From NCBI GenBank assembly GCA_033763135.1, contig JANRKY010000075.1, forward strand, positions 1 through 64,000: a stretch of 64,000 nt of DNA. Direction: 5' to 3'. The notes under the pieces were generated by a model. The model had not been told where the DNA came from. It searched no databases and was given only the letters and a program-made list of their open reading frames with translations. The translations under genes and the position numbers were made by a program. Each line of letters opens with the position of its first letter. Within the stretch, counting starts at the first letter, position 1. Source of the stretch: DALYLB01 sp033763135. Lineage in GTDB: Bacteria > Acidobacteriota > Blastocatellia > RBC074. Below, in pieces: positions 46,563 through 56,317 of the stretch.

Positions 46563-46672
46563 GAGACAGAAGAGATCAACCACGGGGAGCACAGGGAACA
46601 CGGGGCTTCGATGAAGATTGATCCCCGTGCCCCCCGTGCTCCCCGTGGTTGATGCTTCTTGTCCCGATGTTT
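46563..46672 (+). repeat. CCACGGGG palindromic element, copy C
   Basis: GAGACAGAAG, ATCAACCACGGGGAGC, a CTTCGATGA centre and right arm CCCCGTGGTTGATGC with TTGTCCCGATGTTTTC. It lies between two convergent genes, like copy B. Confidence 0.8.
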
Positions 46673-46722
46673 TCCGCTTCGATGTCGTTCCGCCCGCAGG
46701 CGGAGCGACGAACGGCGCGCAA

Positions 46723-48990
46723 TCATTGCCCGCTTCCCGCCTTGATCTCTTCCGGCTTCTTCTTCAAATATTCGTTGTACCAGTCGAGGATGCGCTGGTG
46801 ATAGTCCTTCACTTCGGCGATCGACGAGGTGGGCATGCCGTGGCCGCCGTTGGTGTAGCTTGCCCAGGCGACCTCCTTGCCGAGGCGGCGCAGCGCGTAG
46901 TACATCTCCATCGCCTGGCGCGCCGGGACGTTGTGGTCCTGCTCGCCGGTCATCAACAGCAGCGGCGTCTTGATCCGGTCGGCGAACATGATCGCGGAGT
47001 GGGCGATGTATTTCTGCGGCTGCTGCCAGAGCGTCGCGCCGATGCGGTCCTGACTCTTCTCGGGCGCGTGGATGTTGCGCACGCCGAGGCGCGGGCTGTC
47101 CGTGTAGAAGCTCACCATGTTCACCTTGCCCGAGATGTTGATCGCAGCCTTGAACCGATTCGTCTGCGTGATCAACAGGTTCGTCGCGTAGCCGCCATAG
47201 CTGGTCCCCTGCACGCCGAGCCGCTCGGGATCGGCCACGCCCATCTCGATCAGCTTGTTCGCCGCCGCCGTCACGCCCTTGACCCAGGCTTCGCCCGGGA
47301 AGCCCTGCTCCAGATTGACCGACGGCTGCACCACCGCGTAGCCGTTGTTCGTCAGCACGTTGATCGTGCCCTGGAACGTGTCGTCGAAGAACTGCTCGTA
47401 GATGTTGAAGACCGTCGGAACTTTTCTTCCCGGTTGATAATCGACCGGATAATAAATGACGCCGTAGCTGCGCGCGCCGTCCACGTCGAGATAGGAGAAG
47501 AGTTCGGTGCGGCTGAGCTGTCTGCTCTTGAGCTGCGGGTTGGCCTCGGTCAGCCGGCGCACGCTCTTGAATTCGGCGTCCGCCGCGAAGAGATCCGGGG
47601 GGCGATTGCCCTCGGCCGCGCCGAAGACGAATGTCCTGCCGTCCTTCGAGAGCCGGAAGTTCGAATAGATGCGCCCATCCTTGCGCAGATCGGTCATCTG
47701 CCGGCTCGCGCGGTTGTATTTGACGAGGCCGCGCTCCCACTTCGTTCGCGCCGCATAGCTCAGATAGATGTCGTCGCCGTTCCACTCGATCACCTGATAG
47801 CGCGGAGCCTCCTTGTTCTCTTCGTCGATCTTGAGAAAGAGCTCCTTTGCGCCCGTCGCGATCTCGACGAGCCAGAGCCCCTCCTTGTTCGACGCGATCA
47901 TCCGGTCGCCCTTCGCGCTCAGACGCACGACGCCGAACCGTTCCTTCTCCTTCTCCTTCTTTCGGGCCTCGTCGTCTTTGGCGGGCTCGGTCTTCTCGGC
48001 CTTTTCATCCTTTTTGCCGGTGAGCTGGCGGGGCTCCCTGTCGTCCACGGAGGCGGTGAAGAGATTGCCCTCCTTCGCGTAGGCGTACTGCCGTCCGTCG
48101 CGGGACCATTGCAGCGTGAGGCCTTTGGTCGAGGGGAGCAGCGTGCGGGCCTCGCCCGCGCCGGCGGCGGGTTTGAGCTGCAGCCGGCTCTCGACGCCGA
48201 AGATCACGTCGTAATCGGTCTTCTTCGTGATGTCTTCCTGATAGGTCAGAAACGCGCCGTCTTCGCTGAGGTCGTAGGCATTGAGCTTCGTCCCCGCGAT
48301 CAGTTCGCGCATCTGACCGGACTTCACGTCGATGGCCGCGAGCGAACGTTCCGTGGCCATGCGCCGCAGGTCGTCCCAGGCGAGAAAGGGCTCCTTCGAG
48401 GAGTGATAGACGACCGCGGCCTTCGTCTCGCTTTCGAACCGATCGCGCGCCTGTTTCCGCCACGCCGCCGGACGCAGCGTGAGCAGCAGTTGATCGCCCG
48501 CCGGCGTCCAGTGCAGCTCGCTGTTTCCGGCGACCATCATGCCGGCGGGCAGTTTGACGGGCGTCAGTTTCCCGCCGTCGCGCTCCCAGATCATCGGCGC
48601 GAAGCCTTCGCTCTCGAGCGCGAGCAGGGCCAGGCGGCTCCCATCCGGCGACCATTTCATCTGGCGCACCTGCCGCTTCGCCTCGAATACGCGCCGCGCC
48701 GCGCCGCTCCGCGTATCGATGACGAGCACGTCCGCATCCGCGGGCCCGAAATAGGTCGGATCCCCGAACCGCGCATTGTCGATTCCGATGCGATCGCGCA
48801 GCCGCCCCGCCGTCGCCGCCACCCATCGCCCATCGTCGCTCAGATCGCCCACCCCGACATTCACCACATCGAGCATGTCGTCCACTGTGAACGGCGTCTG
48901 CGTCTGCGCCGCGGACGGGAAGTTCGGCATCGCGATCAACGCCACGAGCCAGACGGACACGATCAAACGACGGACAATCAAATTGCGCAT
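46723..48990 (-). CDS. S9 family prolyl oligopeptidase, secreted
   Basis: The 755-aa protein has a signal peptide (SVWLVALIAMPNFPSAAQ), a WD-like beta-propeller (MKWSPDGSRLALLA, LQWSRDGRQYAYA, SNFRLSKDGRTFVFG) and an alpha/beta hydrolase with Ser597 in GTSYGGY, an Asp in TGEQDHNVP and His717 in GGHGMP. A Lys/Glu-rich linker (residues about 325-355) splits the propeller. It resembles acylaminoacyl-peptidase-type S9C enzymes. GGAGG precedes the ATG at 48990; the longer frame to 49254 has no support. Confidence 0.9.
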   Translation of the reverse strand: MRNLIVRRLIVSVWLVALIAMPNFPSAAQTQTPFTVDDMLDVVNVGVGDLSDDGRWVAATAGRLRDRIGIDNARFGDPTYFGPADADVLVIDTRSGAARRVFEAKRQVRQMKWSPDGSRLALLALESEGFAPMIWERDGGKLTPVKLPAGMMVAGNSELHWTPAGDQLLLTLRPAAWRKQARDRFESETKAAVVYHSSKEPFLAWDDLRRMATERSLAAIDVKSGQMRELIAGTKLNAYDLSEDGAFLTYQEDITKKTDYDVIFGVESRLQLKPAAGAGEARTLLPSTKGLTLQWSRDGRQYAYAKEGNLFTASVDDREPRQLTGKKDEKAEKTEPAKDDEARKKEKEKERFGVVRLSAKGDRMIASNKEGLWLVEIATGAKELFLKIDEENKEAPRYQVIEWNGDDIYLSYAARTKWERGLVKYNRASRQMTDLRKDGRIYSNFRLSKDGRTFVFGAAEGNRPPDLFAADAEFKSVRRLTEANPQLKSRQLSRTELFSYLDVDGARSYGVIYYPVDYQPGRKVPTVFNIYEQFFDDTFQGTINVLTNNGYAVVQPSVNLEQGFPGEAWVKGVTAAANKLIEMGVADPERLGVQGTSYGGYATNLLITQTNRFKAAINISGKVNMVSFYTDSPRLGVRNIHAPEKSQDRIGATLWQQPQKYIAHSAIMFADRIKTPLLLMTGEQDHNVPARQAMEMYYALRRLGKEVAWASYTNGGHGMPTSSIAEVKDYHQRILDWYNEYLKKKPEEIKAGSGQ

Positions 48991-49195
48991 GGGAAGCCTC
49001 CAGTGTGATCGGATTACAGTCGATTCCGCGAATCGTGATTTTGGTGAGAACACGGGCCGTTTGGCAATGGCTGCGGGGCGTTTTCGCGACGCGGGGCTCG
49101 AAAAACCTTTCTTCGATATGGTACGATCCGCTTCGGTTTCAATATTCAGGTTCACGATCTGGTGGGATTCCTGATTGCGAGTGAGGTAAACGCAT

Positions 49196-49570
49196 ATGAC
49201 GACGATCACGGTCGAGGTCCCGGATGAACTGGCGGCCCAAATCGATCTGAGCACCCTCCCGGCGATGTTGCGCGAGATGGTGGCCAGGAAGAGTGCGCGA
49301 CATCGGCCAGCAGAAGAATCCTCCCCGCGCCCCCTCCCGATCTATCGGGAGATCACCGAGTTCCTCTCCAATAATCCCACGGCGGCGCAGATCATCGCCT
49401 TCAGGATTTCACCGGCGGCACAGGACCGATTGGAAGACCTCCTGTCCGCCAATCGGGAAGAGTCCCTGAGCCCGGAGCAACGGGCGGAACTCGACACCTA
49501 CCTGCAACTCAGCGAATGGATTTCGATTCTCAAGGCGCGCGCCCGAAGCGGCACGTTGCTGCTGGGGTAG
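49196..49570 (+). CDS. Small partner protein of HNH endonuclease (124 aa)
   Basis: The first 15 residues (MTTITVEVPDELAAQ) look like the DNA-binding strand of an antitoxin. The second half is helical and charged (NPTAAQIIAFRISPAAQDRLEDLL and LDTYLQLSEWISILKARA). It is followed after 3 nt by the HNH gene, so the two form one unit. I recall similar pairs in other bacteria, especially cyanobacteria, but I cannot verify this here. It may be an antitoxin or specificity partner. Confidence 0.78.
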   Translation: MTTITVEVPDELAAQIDLSTLPAMLREMVARKSARHRPAEESSPRPLPIYREITEFLSNNPTAAQIIAFRISPAAQDRLEDLLSANREESLSPEQRAELDTYLQLSEWISILKARARSGTLLLG

Positions 49571-49573
49571 ACA

Positions 49574-50002
49574 ATGGCGCGCCCTCATATTCCCCAGGCA
49601 CTCCGACAACTTGTGAGGGAGCGATCTGTCCGTCGGTGTGAATATTGCCTGATTCACGAAGAGGATCGGCCTGAGTCGCATCAGGTGGACCACGTCATCC
49701 CCCTCAAGCATGACGGACAGACGATTAACGAAAACCTCGCCCTGGCCTGTGCGATTTGCAACAACAACAAAGGATCGGACTTCGCCACCATCGATTGGCA
49801 AAGTCAGGAAATCACCCCTCTTTTTAACCCCCGAACCCAGCATTGGCGCGACCATTTTCGTTTTTCCGGCCCACATATTCATGGACGCACAGTCATCGGA
49901 GAGGCGACAGTTCGATTGCTCAGAATGAATGACCCGGATCGAGTCCTCTTCCGGCAGATTCTGATGGACGCCGGGCTCTATCCTCCCGCCGAATTTCGTT
50001 GA
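49574..50002 (+). CDS. HNH endonuclease (142 aa)
   Basis: CEYCLIHEEDR, HQVDHVIPLKHDG, ENLALACAICNNNKGS forms a complete HNH ββα-metal site: zinc cysteine pairs (CxxC twice), catalytic DH and the final Asn. After it comes FNPRTQHWRDHFRF. It is probably a DNA endonuclease acting in defence or as a toxin. The protein lies 3 nt downstream of its partner and converges with the DUF433 gene. Confidence 0.88.
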   Translation: MARPHIPQALRQLVRERSVRRCEYCLIHEEDRPESHQVDHVIPLKHDGQTINENLALACAICNNNKGSDFATIDWQSQEITPLFNPRTQHWRDHFRFSGPHIHGRTVIGEATVRLLRMNDPDRVLFRQILMDAGLYPPAEFR

Positions 50003-50101
50003 GCCTGCCATCGATGTCGCTCCCACTCCGCTTCCGGATCGTGGTGGAACGCGAATCGAGAGACGCCTGTGAGCAAGGACCTTCCTCCATTTCAACTCAT
50101 T

Positions 50102-50362
50102 TCATTGGGGCGATTCTTCGGAATCGTGGGGAGATGGGCTGTGCCCGATGAGGAGTAGATTATTGAGTTCCACCACTAACAGGCAGGCCTGCAGATCTTC
50201 CTTTTCCAGGTCGGGATAGTCCGCGAGGATTTCCGAACAGGACATGCCCGCGCCAAGAAGATCCAGGAGCAATTCGACCGGATAGCGAAGATTCCGCACG
50301 GTCGGTTTGCCAAAGCAGACTTCCGGATTGAGCGTGATTCTTTGTAAAAGCGTCTCTTCCAT
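50102..50362 (-). CDS. DUF433-family antitoxin-like protein (86 aa)
   Basis: ITLNPEVCFGKPTVRNLRYPVELLLDLLGAGMSCSEIL with YPDLEKEDLQACL is the DUF433 pattern (winged-helix antitoxin of PIN/DUF5615 toxins). The usual downstream PIN toxin is absent; the next sequence is the convergent HNH pair. It lies 61 bp downstream of uvrB. The start at 50362 fits the family; a start at 50398 is possible. Confidence 0.82.
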   Translation of the reverse strand: MEETLLQRITLNPEVCFGKPTVRNLRYPVELLLDLLGAGMSCSEILADYPDLEKEDLQACLLVVELNNLLLIGHSPSPHDSEESPQ

Positions 50363-50423
50363 GGCGCGGAAAACAGCATACTTTGAGAGCCGCCGCATGG
50401 ACGAAATGAGTGGCTCGGCGAGT

Positions 50424-52412
<1,989 letters not shown>

Positions 52413-52513
52413 AGTTTGTTGCGTTTGTCCGTGCAGGCCGGCCGCGGCCGCTTTCATGGCGCCCCGCACGCGGACGGCTCCGCGCCATGGCAGGACCGTG
52501 CGACGAAGACGCG

Positions 52514-52542
52514 ATTATAGACAGCCCCGCGGACCGCGACAA
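52514..52542 (-). promoter_or_regulatory. uvrB promoter
   Basis: TTGTCG (52537-52542), 17-bp spacer and a perfect TATAAT (52514-52519) on the - strand. Confidence 0.75.
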
Positions 52543-52607
52543 ACGGCCCGCGCGCGCGTTGCATTAATCATATGAAGAAGAAATCTTTCTACCGGAACAC
52601 TTTGCGC

Positions 52608-52680
52608 TTGAAATATTTTTGCCCCCTGTGCTAGCTTTTATCGGTCGTAGGAACTGGATGCGCTCAATCATCCAACGACC
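52608..52680 (+). promoter_or_regulatory. Pilin promoter and leader hairpin
   Basis: TTGAAA (52608-52613), 18-bp spacer, TAGCTT (52632-52637, with TG extension). Directly after the expected start, GGTCGT...TGGATG (52643-52660) pairs with CATCCA-ACGACC (52669-52680), a bulged hairpin at the 5' end of a leader of about 300 nt before the pilin gene. The rest of the leader (52681-52927) shows no gene I can support. Confidence 0.6.
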
Positions 52681-52944
52681 GCTGCTGTAGAAAACGATTC
52701 CATCCTTCAGGCGACGGTTTCATGCTCAGTGAAACGAAAGGATCGCCTGCCCCGGCAGAATGGATCAGTAGCAATTGCCTTCCCCCCACACATTTCGCCC
52801 AGGTTTTCACGAGAGCTAACCCCTCGATTGAAGCGAGCGGGGCGGACTGTATGTCGTCCTCACGATCGGATCACGGGGGTCCGATTTCGGTCTTTCCATT
52901 CATCACAGTCAGATTACCAGAACCACCAAGGAGGTTTTTTTTCG

Positions 52945-53121
52945 ATGATCAAAGAATTTATCAATGACGAACAGGGGCAGGACATTGTCGAGTATTCGCT
53001 TTTGCTGGTGTTGATCGGAGCGGCGGCGCTTTTCGTGTTGACCGCGATGGGCACGAGCATCACGCAGATCTTCAGCAAGATCAACACCCGGCTGTCGGCG
53101 GCGAACAACAGCATCTCCTAG
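52945..53121 (+). CDS. Flp-type (type IVb) pilin
   Basis: The 58-aa protein MIKEFINDEQGQDIVEYSLLLVLIGAAAL has the class IVb prepilin signature with Glu-Tyr just inside the hydrophobic helix (GQDIVEYSLLL) and lacks a long leader. Such subunits form Flp/Tad adhesive pili. AAGGAGG at 52928-52934 fixes the start. No tad secretion genes are in the window, so it depends on genes elsewhere. It has its own promoter and a terminator. Confidence 0.9.
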   Translation: MIKEFINDEQGQDIVEYSLLLVLIGAAALFVLTAMGTSITQIFSKINTRLSAANNSIS

Positions 53122-53138
53122 TTCGAGACAACGAAGGA

Positions 53139-53203
53139 GCACAGGCCGCGTCGTGATCATTTGCTTGGGGAATGAGGCGCGGCCTGTGCTGGTGCCGCTT
53201 TTT
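53139..53203 (+). terminator. Pilin terminator
   Basis: GCACAGGCCGCG (53139-53150) and CGCGGCCTGTGC (53178-53189) pair perfectly across a 27-nt loop, followed by a T-run at 53199-53203. Confidence 0.75.
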
Positions 53204-53528
53204 CCTTGTTTGCGTCCAATTTGCCATCCATAGTTTTTGGCCTCCATTCGATTGCGCTCGCAGCGCCAGACCGCGAATCGATCCCTGCCAGATCGTCCCT
53301 TGCGGTTGCGGGCGATCCACACCCTTTCATTTTGGCGGAGCGAGGACGTAGCGTTGCAGGAGAGCGGAGGAGCGCCGGGAGCGCGAAGGGCGGCCTCGCC
53401 GGGAGGAGATGCCGGTCCGGGCGCCGGGAAGCCGTCTTTTTCGGACGAATTGCCTGTCGCCACTTCATTTGCCGCCTCTTTTAAGATATGCTGGGCGCGT
53501 CCTGCAGCGACATATCACGAAGTGGGAT
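53204..53528. other. Gene-free stretch before mreB
   Basis: I see no supported gene here. Short ORFs on both strands lack ribosome-binding sites and recognisable sequence. The mreB promoter must be in or near this stretch, but I cannot identify a convincing -35/-10 pair. Confidence 0.5.
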
Positions 53529-53542
53529 ACTTTCTAGAAAGT
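53529..53542. promoter_or_regulatory. Perfect 14-bp palindrome ahead of mreB
   Basis: ACTTTCTAGAAAGT lies 16 nt before the mreB ATG, where a ribosome-binding site would be expected. No Shine-Dalgarno sequence is seen. It could be an operator or a hairpin controlling mreB translation. Confidence 0.5.
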
Positions 53543-53558
53543 CGTCAATACAGTTTCA

Positions 53559-54602
53559 ATGAATATACGTTCAATTTTCAGTCTCTTTTCGAGCGATCTG
53601 GCGATTGACCTGGGCACGGCGAACACCCTGGTGTTTGCGCGCGGCCGGGGCATTGTTGTGTCGGAGCCGTCGATCGTCGCGATCAACAAGATCACGCACA
53701 AGGTCGAAGCCGTCGGCAACAAGGCCAAAGAGATGCTCGGTCGCACGCCGGGAAATATCGTTGCGATCCGTCCGATGAAGGACGGAGTGATCGCCGATTT
53801 CGAGGTGACCGAGAAGATGTTGCAGTACTTCATTCAGCAGGCGCATGGCGGCAAGCAGTGGGTCAGTCCGCGAATCGTCATCGGCATTCCGTCGGAGATC
53901 ACCCAGGTGGAGCGGCGCGCGGTCGAGGATTCGGCCTATCGCGCGAAAGCCTCGGAGGTCTATCTGGTGGAAGAGGCGATGGCCGCGGCGATCGGCGCCG
54001 GCCTGCCCATCACCGAGCCGCATGGAAACATGATCGTCGACATCGGCGGCGGAACGACCGATATCGCGGTGATCTCGCTCTCGGGCATCGTCTATTCGAA
54101 GAGCGTCCGGGTGGCGGGCAACGAGATGGACGAGTCGATCACGCAGTACATCAAGCGCAAGTACAATCTGCTGATCGGCGAGCGCACGGCGGAACAGATC
54201 AAGATGGAGGTCGGCTCGGCGGCGCCGCTCGATGAGCCGAAGAGCATGGAGATCAAGGGGCGCAACCTGATCGAGGGCATTCCGAAGACGATCGTCGTGA
54301 CGGATGGAGAGATTCGCGAGGCGCTGGCCGATTCGGTCGCGACCATCATCAACGCGGTGCGCGTGGCGCTCGAACGGACGCCGCCCGAGTTGTCGGCCGA
54401 CATCGTCGATCGCGGAATCGTGCTGACCGGCGGCGGCTCGCTGCTCAAGAAACTCGATGTGCGTCTGATGCAGGAGACGGGCTTGCCGGTCTCGATGGCT
54501 GAAGATCCGCTCTCCTCGGTCGTGCTTGGCGCCGGCGCCATGTTGTCGGATTTCGATCTGCTCCGGCGCGTGCGCTGGGACGGCGCGACGCTCCCGTCCT
54601 AA
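53559..54602 (+). CDS. mreB: Rod-shape actin-like protein MreB
   Basis: The 347-aa actin-fold ATPase polymerises under the inner membrane and directs lateral wall synthesis. Motifs are AIDLGTANTLVF (phosphate 1), VDIGGGTTDIAVI (phosphate 2) and GIVLTGGGSLL (adenosine). The N-terminal IRSIFSLFSS helix is amphipathic and can bind membrane. It is the first gene of mreB-mreC-mreD-mrdA-rodA; mreC begins 3 nt after its stop. Confidence 0.97.
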   Translation: MNIRSIFSLFSSDLAIDLGTANTLVFARGRGIVVSEPSIVAINKITHKVEAVGNKAKEMLGRTPGNIVAIRPMKDGVIADFEVTEKMLQYFIQQAHGGKQWVSPRIVIGIPSEITQVERRAVEDSAYRAKASEVYLVEEAMAAAIGAGLPITEPHGNMIVDIGGGTTDIAVISLSGIVYSKSVRVAGNEMDESITQYIKRKYNLLIGERTAEQIKMEVGSAAPLDEPKSMEIKGRNLIEGIPKTIVVTDGEIREALADSVATIINAVRVALERTPPELSADIVDRGIVLTGGGSLLKKLDVRLMQETGLPVSMAEDPLSSVVLGAGAMLSDFDLLRRVRWDGATLPS

Positions 54603-54605
54603 AAG

Positions 54606-55571
54606 ATGATCCCAGCTGCGCTGACCAACAAGGCGAAAGACAAGGCGAAGAGGAACCCGCGCCTCTTTCTCGTGATTCTGATCTTTGCCCACCTGATCGC
54701 GATTTCGCTCAACCGGGTGCCCGGGCAGCCGAATTTGAAATATCTGCATGTGGTGGCATTGGGGGTGGCGTGGCCGTTTCAGGCCGTCGGCTCCTATCTG
54801 GCCGCGGGGGTCAACGGCGGCTGGAACCGATATTTTTATCTGCGCGACAAGACCCAGGAGAACGAGGCGTTGAAGGCGCGGACCGCGGAGCTCGAAGCGA
54901 AAGTGGTCGAGTTCGGCGAAAAGGCGCGGCTCCTGGATCAGTTGAATGCGATCAATCAGTCGCAGCCGCTCTCGACCTATGGGCGCCTGGCGGCGCGGGT
55001 GATCGGTCGCGATGCGGATGCGTGGTTCAATACGGTGGTGATTGACCGCGGTTCGCTTTCCGGTCTGCTGAAGAATCAGCCGGTGGTGACGGGCGAGGGA
55101 TTGGTTGGCCGGGTGATCGAGGTCGGGTTGACCTCATCGCGCGTGCTGCTGATCACGGACGAACGTCACGGCGCGGGCGCGGTCATTGCGCAGACCCTGG
55201 ACCAGCGTCTCCTCGGGGTTCTCAAGGGGAGAGACCGATCGCTCTGCGAGCTTCGCTTCGGAGAGACGCCGGAGAAGCTGGAGAACGGCGAGATGGTGAT
55301 CACCTCGGGACAGGATCAGATCTACCCGCGGGGATTGCTGATCGGACGGGTGAAGAACCTCAGCGGGGCGGGATCGATCCCGCAGGCCGTTGAGGTCGAG
55401 CCGGCCGCCCCGTTGACGCGGCTCGAAGTCGTTGCGGTGTTGATGATCTCTCCCGAAGAGATCCGCCGACAATATGACGAGCTGCTCCGGCAGGAGCAGT
55501 TCGAACGAGAGAAACAAGAGAGACCGCCGGATCGGAGAAGCCCGAAGCCCGGCGGGGAAGCGGCCCGATAG
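54606..55571 (+). CDS. mreC: Rod-shape protein MreC
   Basis: The 321-aa protein has a membrane anchor near the N-terminus (FLVILIFAHLIAISLN region), a periplasmic coiled coil (residues about 80-115, DKTQENEALKARTAELEAKVVEF) and the paired beta-barrel MreC domain (ARVIGRDADAWFNTVVIDRGS, VVTGEGLVGRVIEVG, VMITSGQDQIYPRGLLIG-type strands). A Pro/Arg-rich tail ends the protein. It bridges MreB to PBP2/RodA. The gap to mreD (55572-55744) contains no gene I can support. Confidence 0.93.
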   Translation: MIPAALTNKAKDKAKRNPRLFLVILIFAHLIAISLNRVPGQPNLKYLHVVALGVAWPFQAVGSYLAAGVNGGWNRYFYLRDKTQENEALKARTAELEAKVVEFGEKARLLDQLNAINQSQPLSTYGRLAARVIGRDADAWFNTVVIDRGSLSGLLKNQPVVTGEGLVGRVIEVGLTSSRVLLITDERHGAGAVIAQTLDQRLLGVLKGRDRSLCELRFGETPEKLENGEMVITSGQDQIYPRGLLIGRVKNLSGAGSIPQAVEVEPAAPLTRLEVVAVLMISPEEIRRQYDELLRQEQFEREKQERPPDRRSPKPGGEAAR

Positions 55572-55744
55572 GGAAAGGGTCCCGGAAAGGGCGTTCAGGC
55601 CGGATGATGAAGAGCCTGATTCCCGCCCGTCGCCGGCCTGTTTGAGGCCCGCTGCGGGAGAGACGAACGCCGCGGCCTGCGCCGGCGGGACGGGGAACCG
55701 ACAGGGTCGAAGATCAGAGAGTTTGAACGTACGGAAAAGAATCT

Positions 55745-56317
55745 TTGGAGAAAGACTCACGCAGTTTGACGGTAAAAATTGCGGTTAGTCTTGTACTTGC
55801 CGCAATCATACAGACGACGCTTGCGCAGATGCTGCCGGTGACGATCGGACAATGGTTCCGCCACATCGACTGGATTCTGCTGATCGTGGTCTATGTCGGC
55901 CTGCAGCGCGACCCGGTCCAGGTGCTGGTGACGGGGGCGGTTGCGGGAATTGTGTTGAATGGGTTCTCCTGGGGGCGGGGATTCGGGATTGCGGGGCTGG
56001 GATATCTCCTGGCCGGCTATGCGGTCGACCGAATCGTGGCCTGGATTGTGGCGGACAGCCCGCTGGTGCGATTTTCCGCGGTGGCGGCGGGCAGCGTGAT
56101 CAGCACGCTCGTTCGTCTTCTCTTCTTCCGCTTGCTTCAAATCGAACTCCCGATCCTGATCGGCGGCCGGAATATCGGCGCGACGATCGTCTTCAGCCTC
56201 TTCGCGAATCTCATTGCATCCGTCCCTGTATATCTGATCCTGGATCGGATCTTTCAGAAGAATACCCGTTTGCGGACGCGTCGCATGGAGGCGCGAAGAA
56301 TCAGGCCGAGACTATGA
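55745..56317 (+). CDS. mreD: Rod-shape protein MreD
   Basis: The 190-aa integral membrane protein has five to six spans (VSLVLAAIIQTTLAQ, IDWILLIVVYVGLQ, VTGAVAGIVLNGFSWG, and others), and an Arg-rich C-terminus. The start is uncertain: a TTG at 55745 is used here; a TTG seven codons later, with GGAG upstream, is an alternative. The stop overlaps mrdA (ATGA). Position between mreC and mrdA supports the call. Confidence 0.88.
   Translation: MEKDSRSLTVKIAVSLVLAAIIQTTLAQMLPVTIGQWFRHIDWILLIVVYVGLQRDPVQVLVTGAVAGIVLNGFSWGRGFGIAGLGYLLAGYAVDRIVAWIVADSPLVRFSAVAAGSVISTLVRLLFFRLLQIELPILIGGRNIGATIVFSLFANLIASVPVYLILDRIFQKNTRLRTRRMEARRIRPRL

Noticed and set aside
53237..53608. 123-aa ORF running into mreB
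   Set aside because: Crosses the mreB start in another frame and has no motif or ribosome-binding site.
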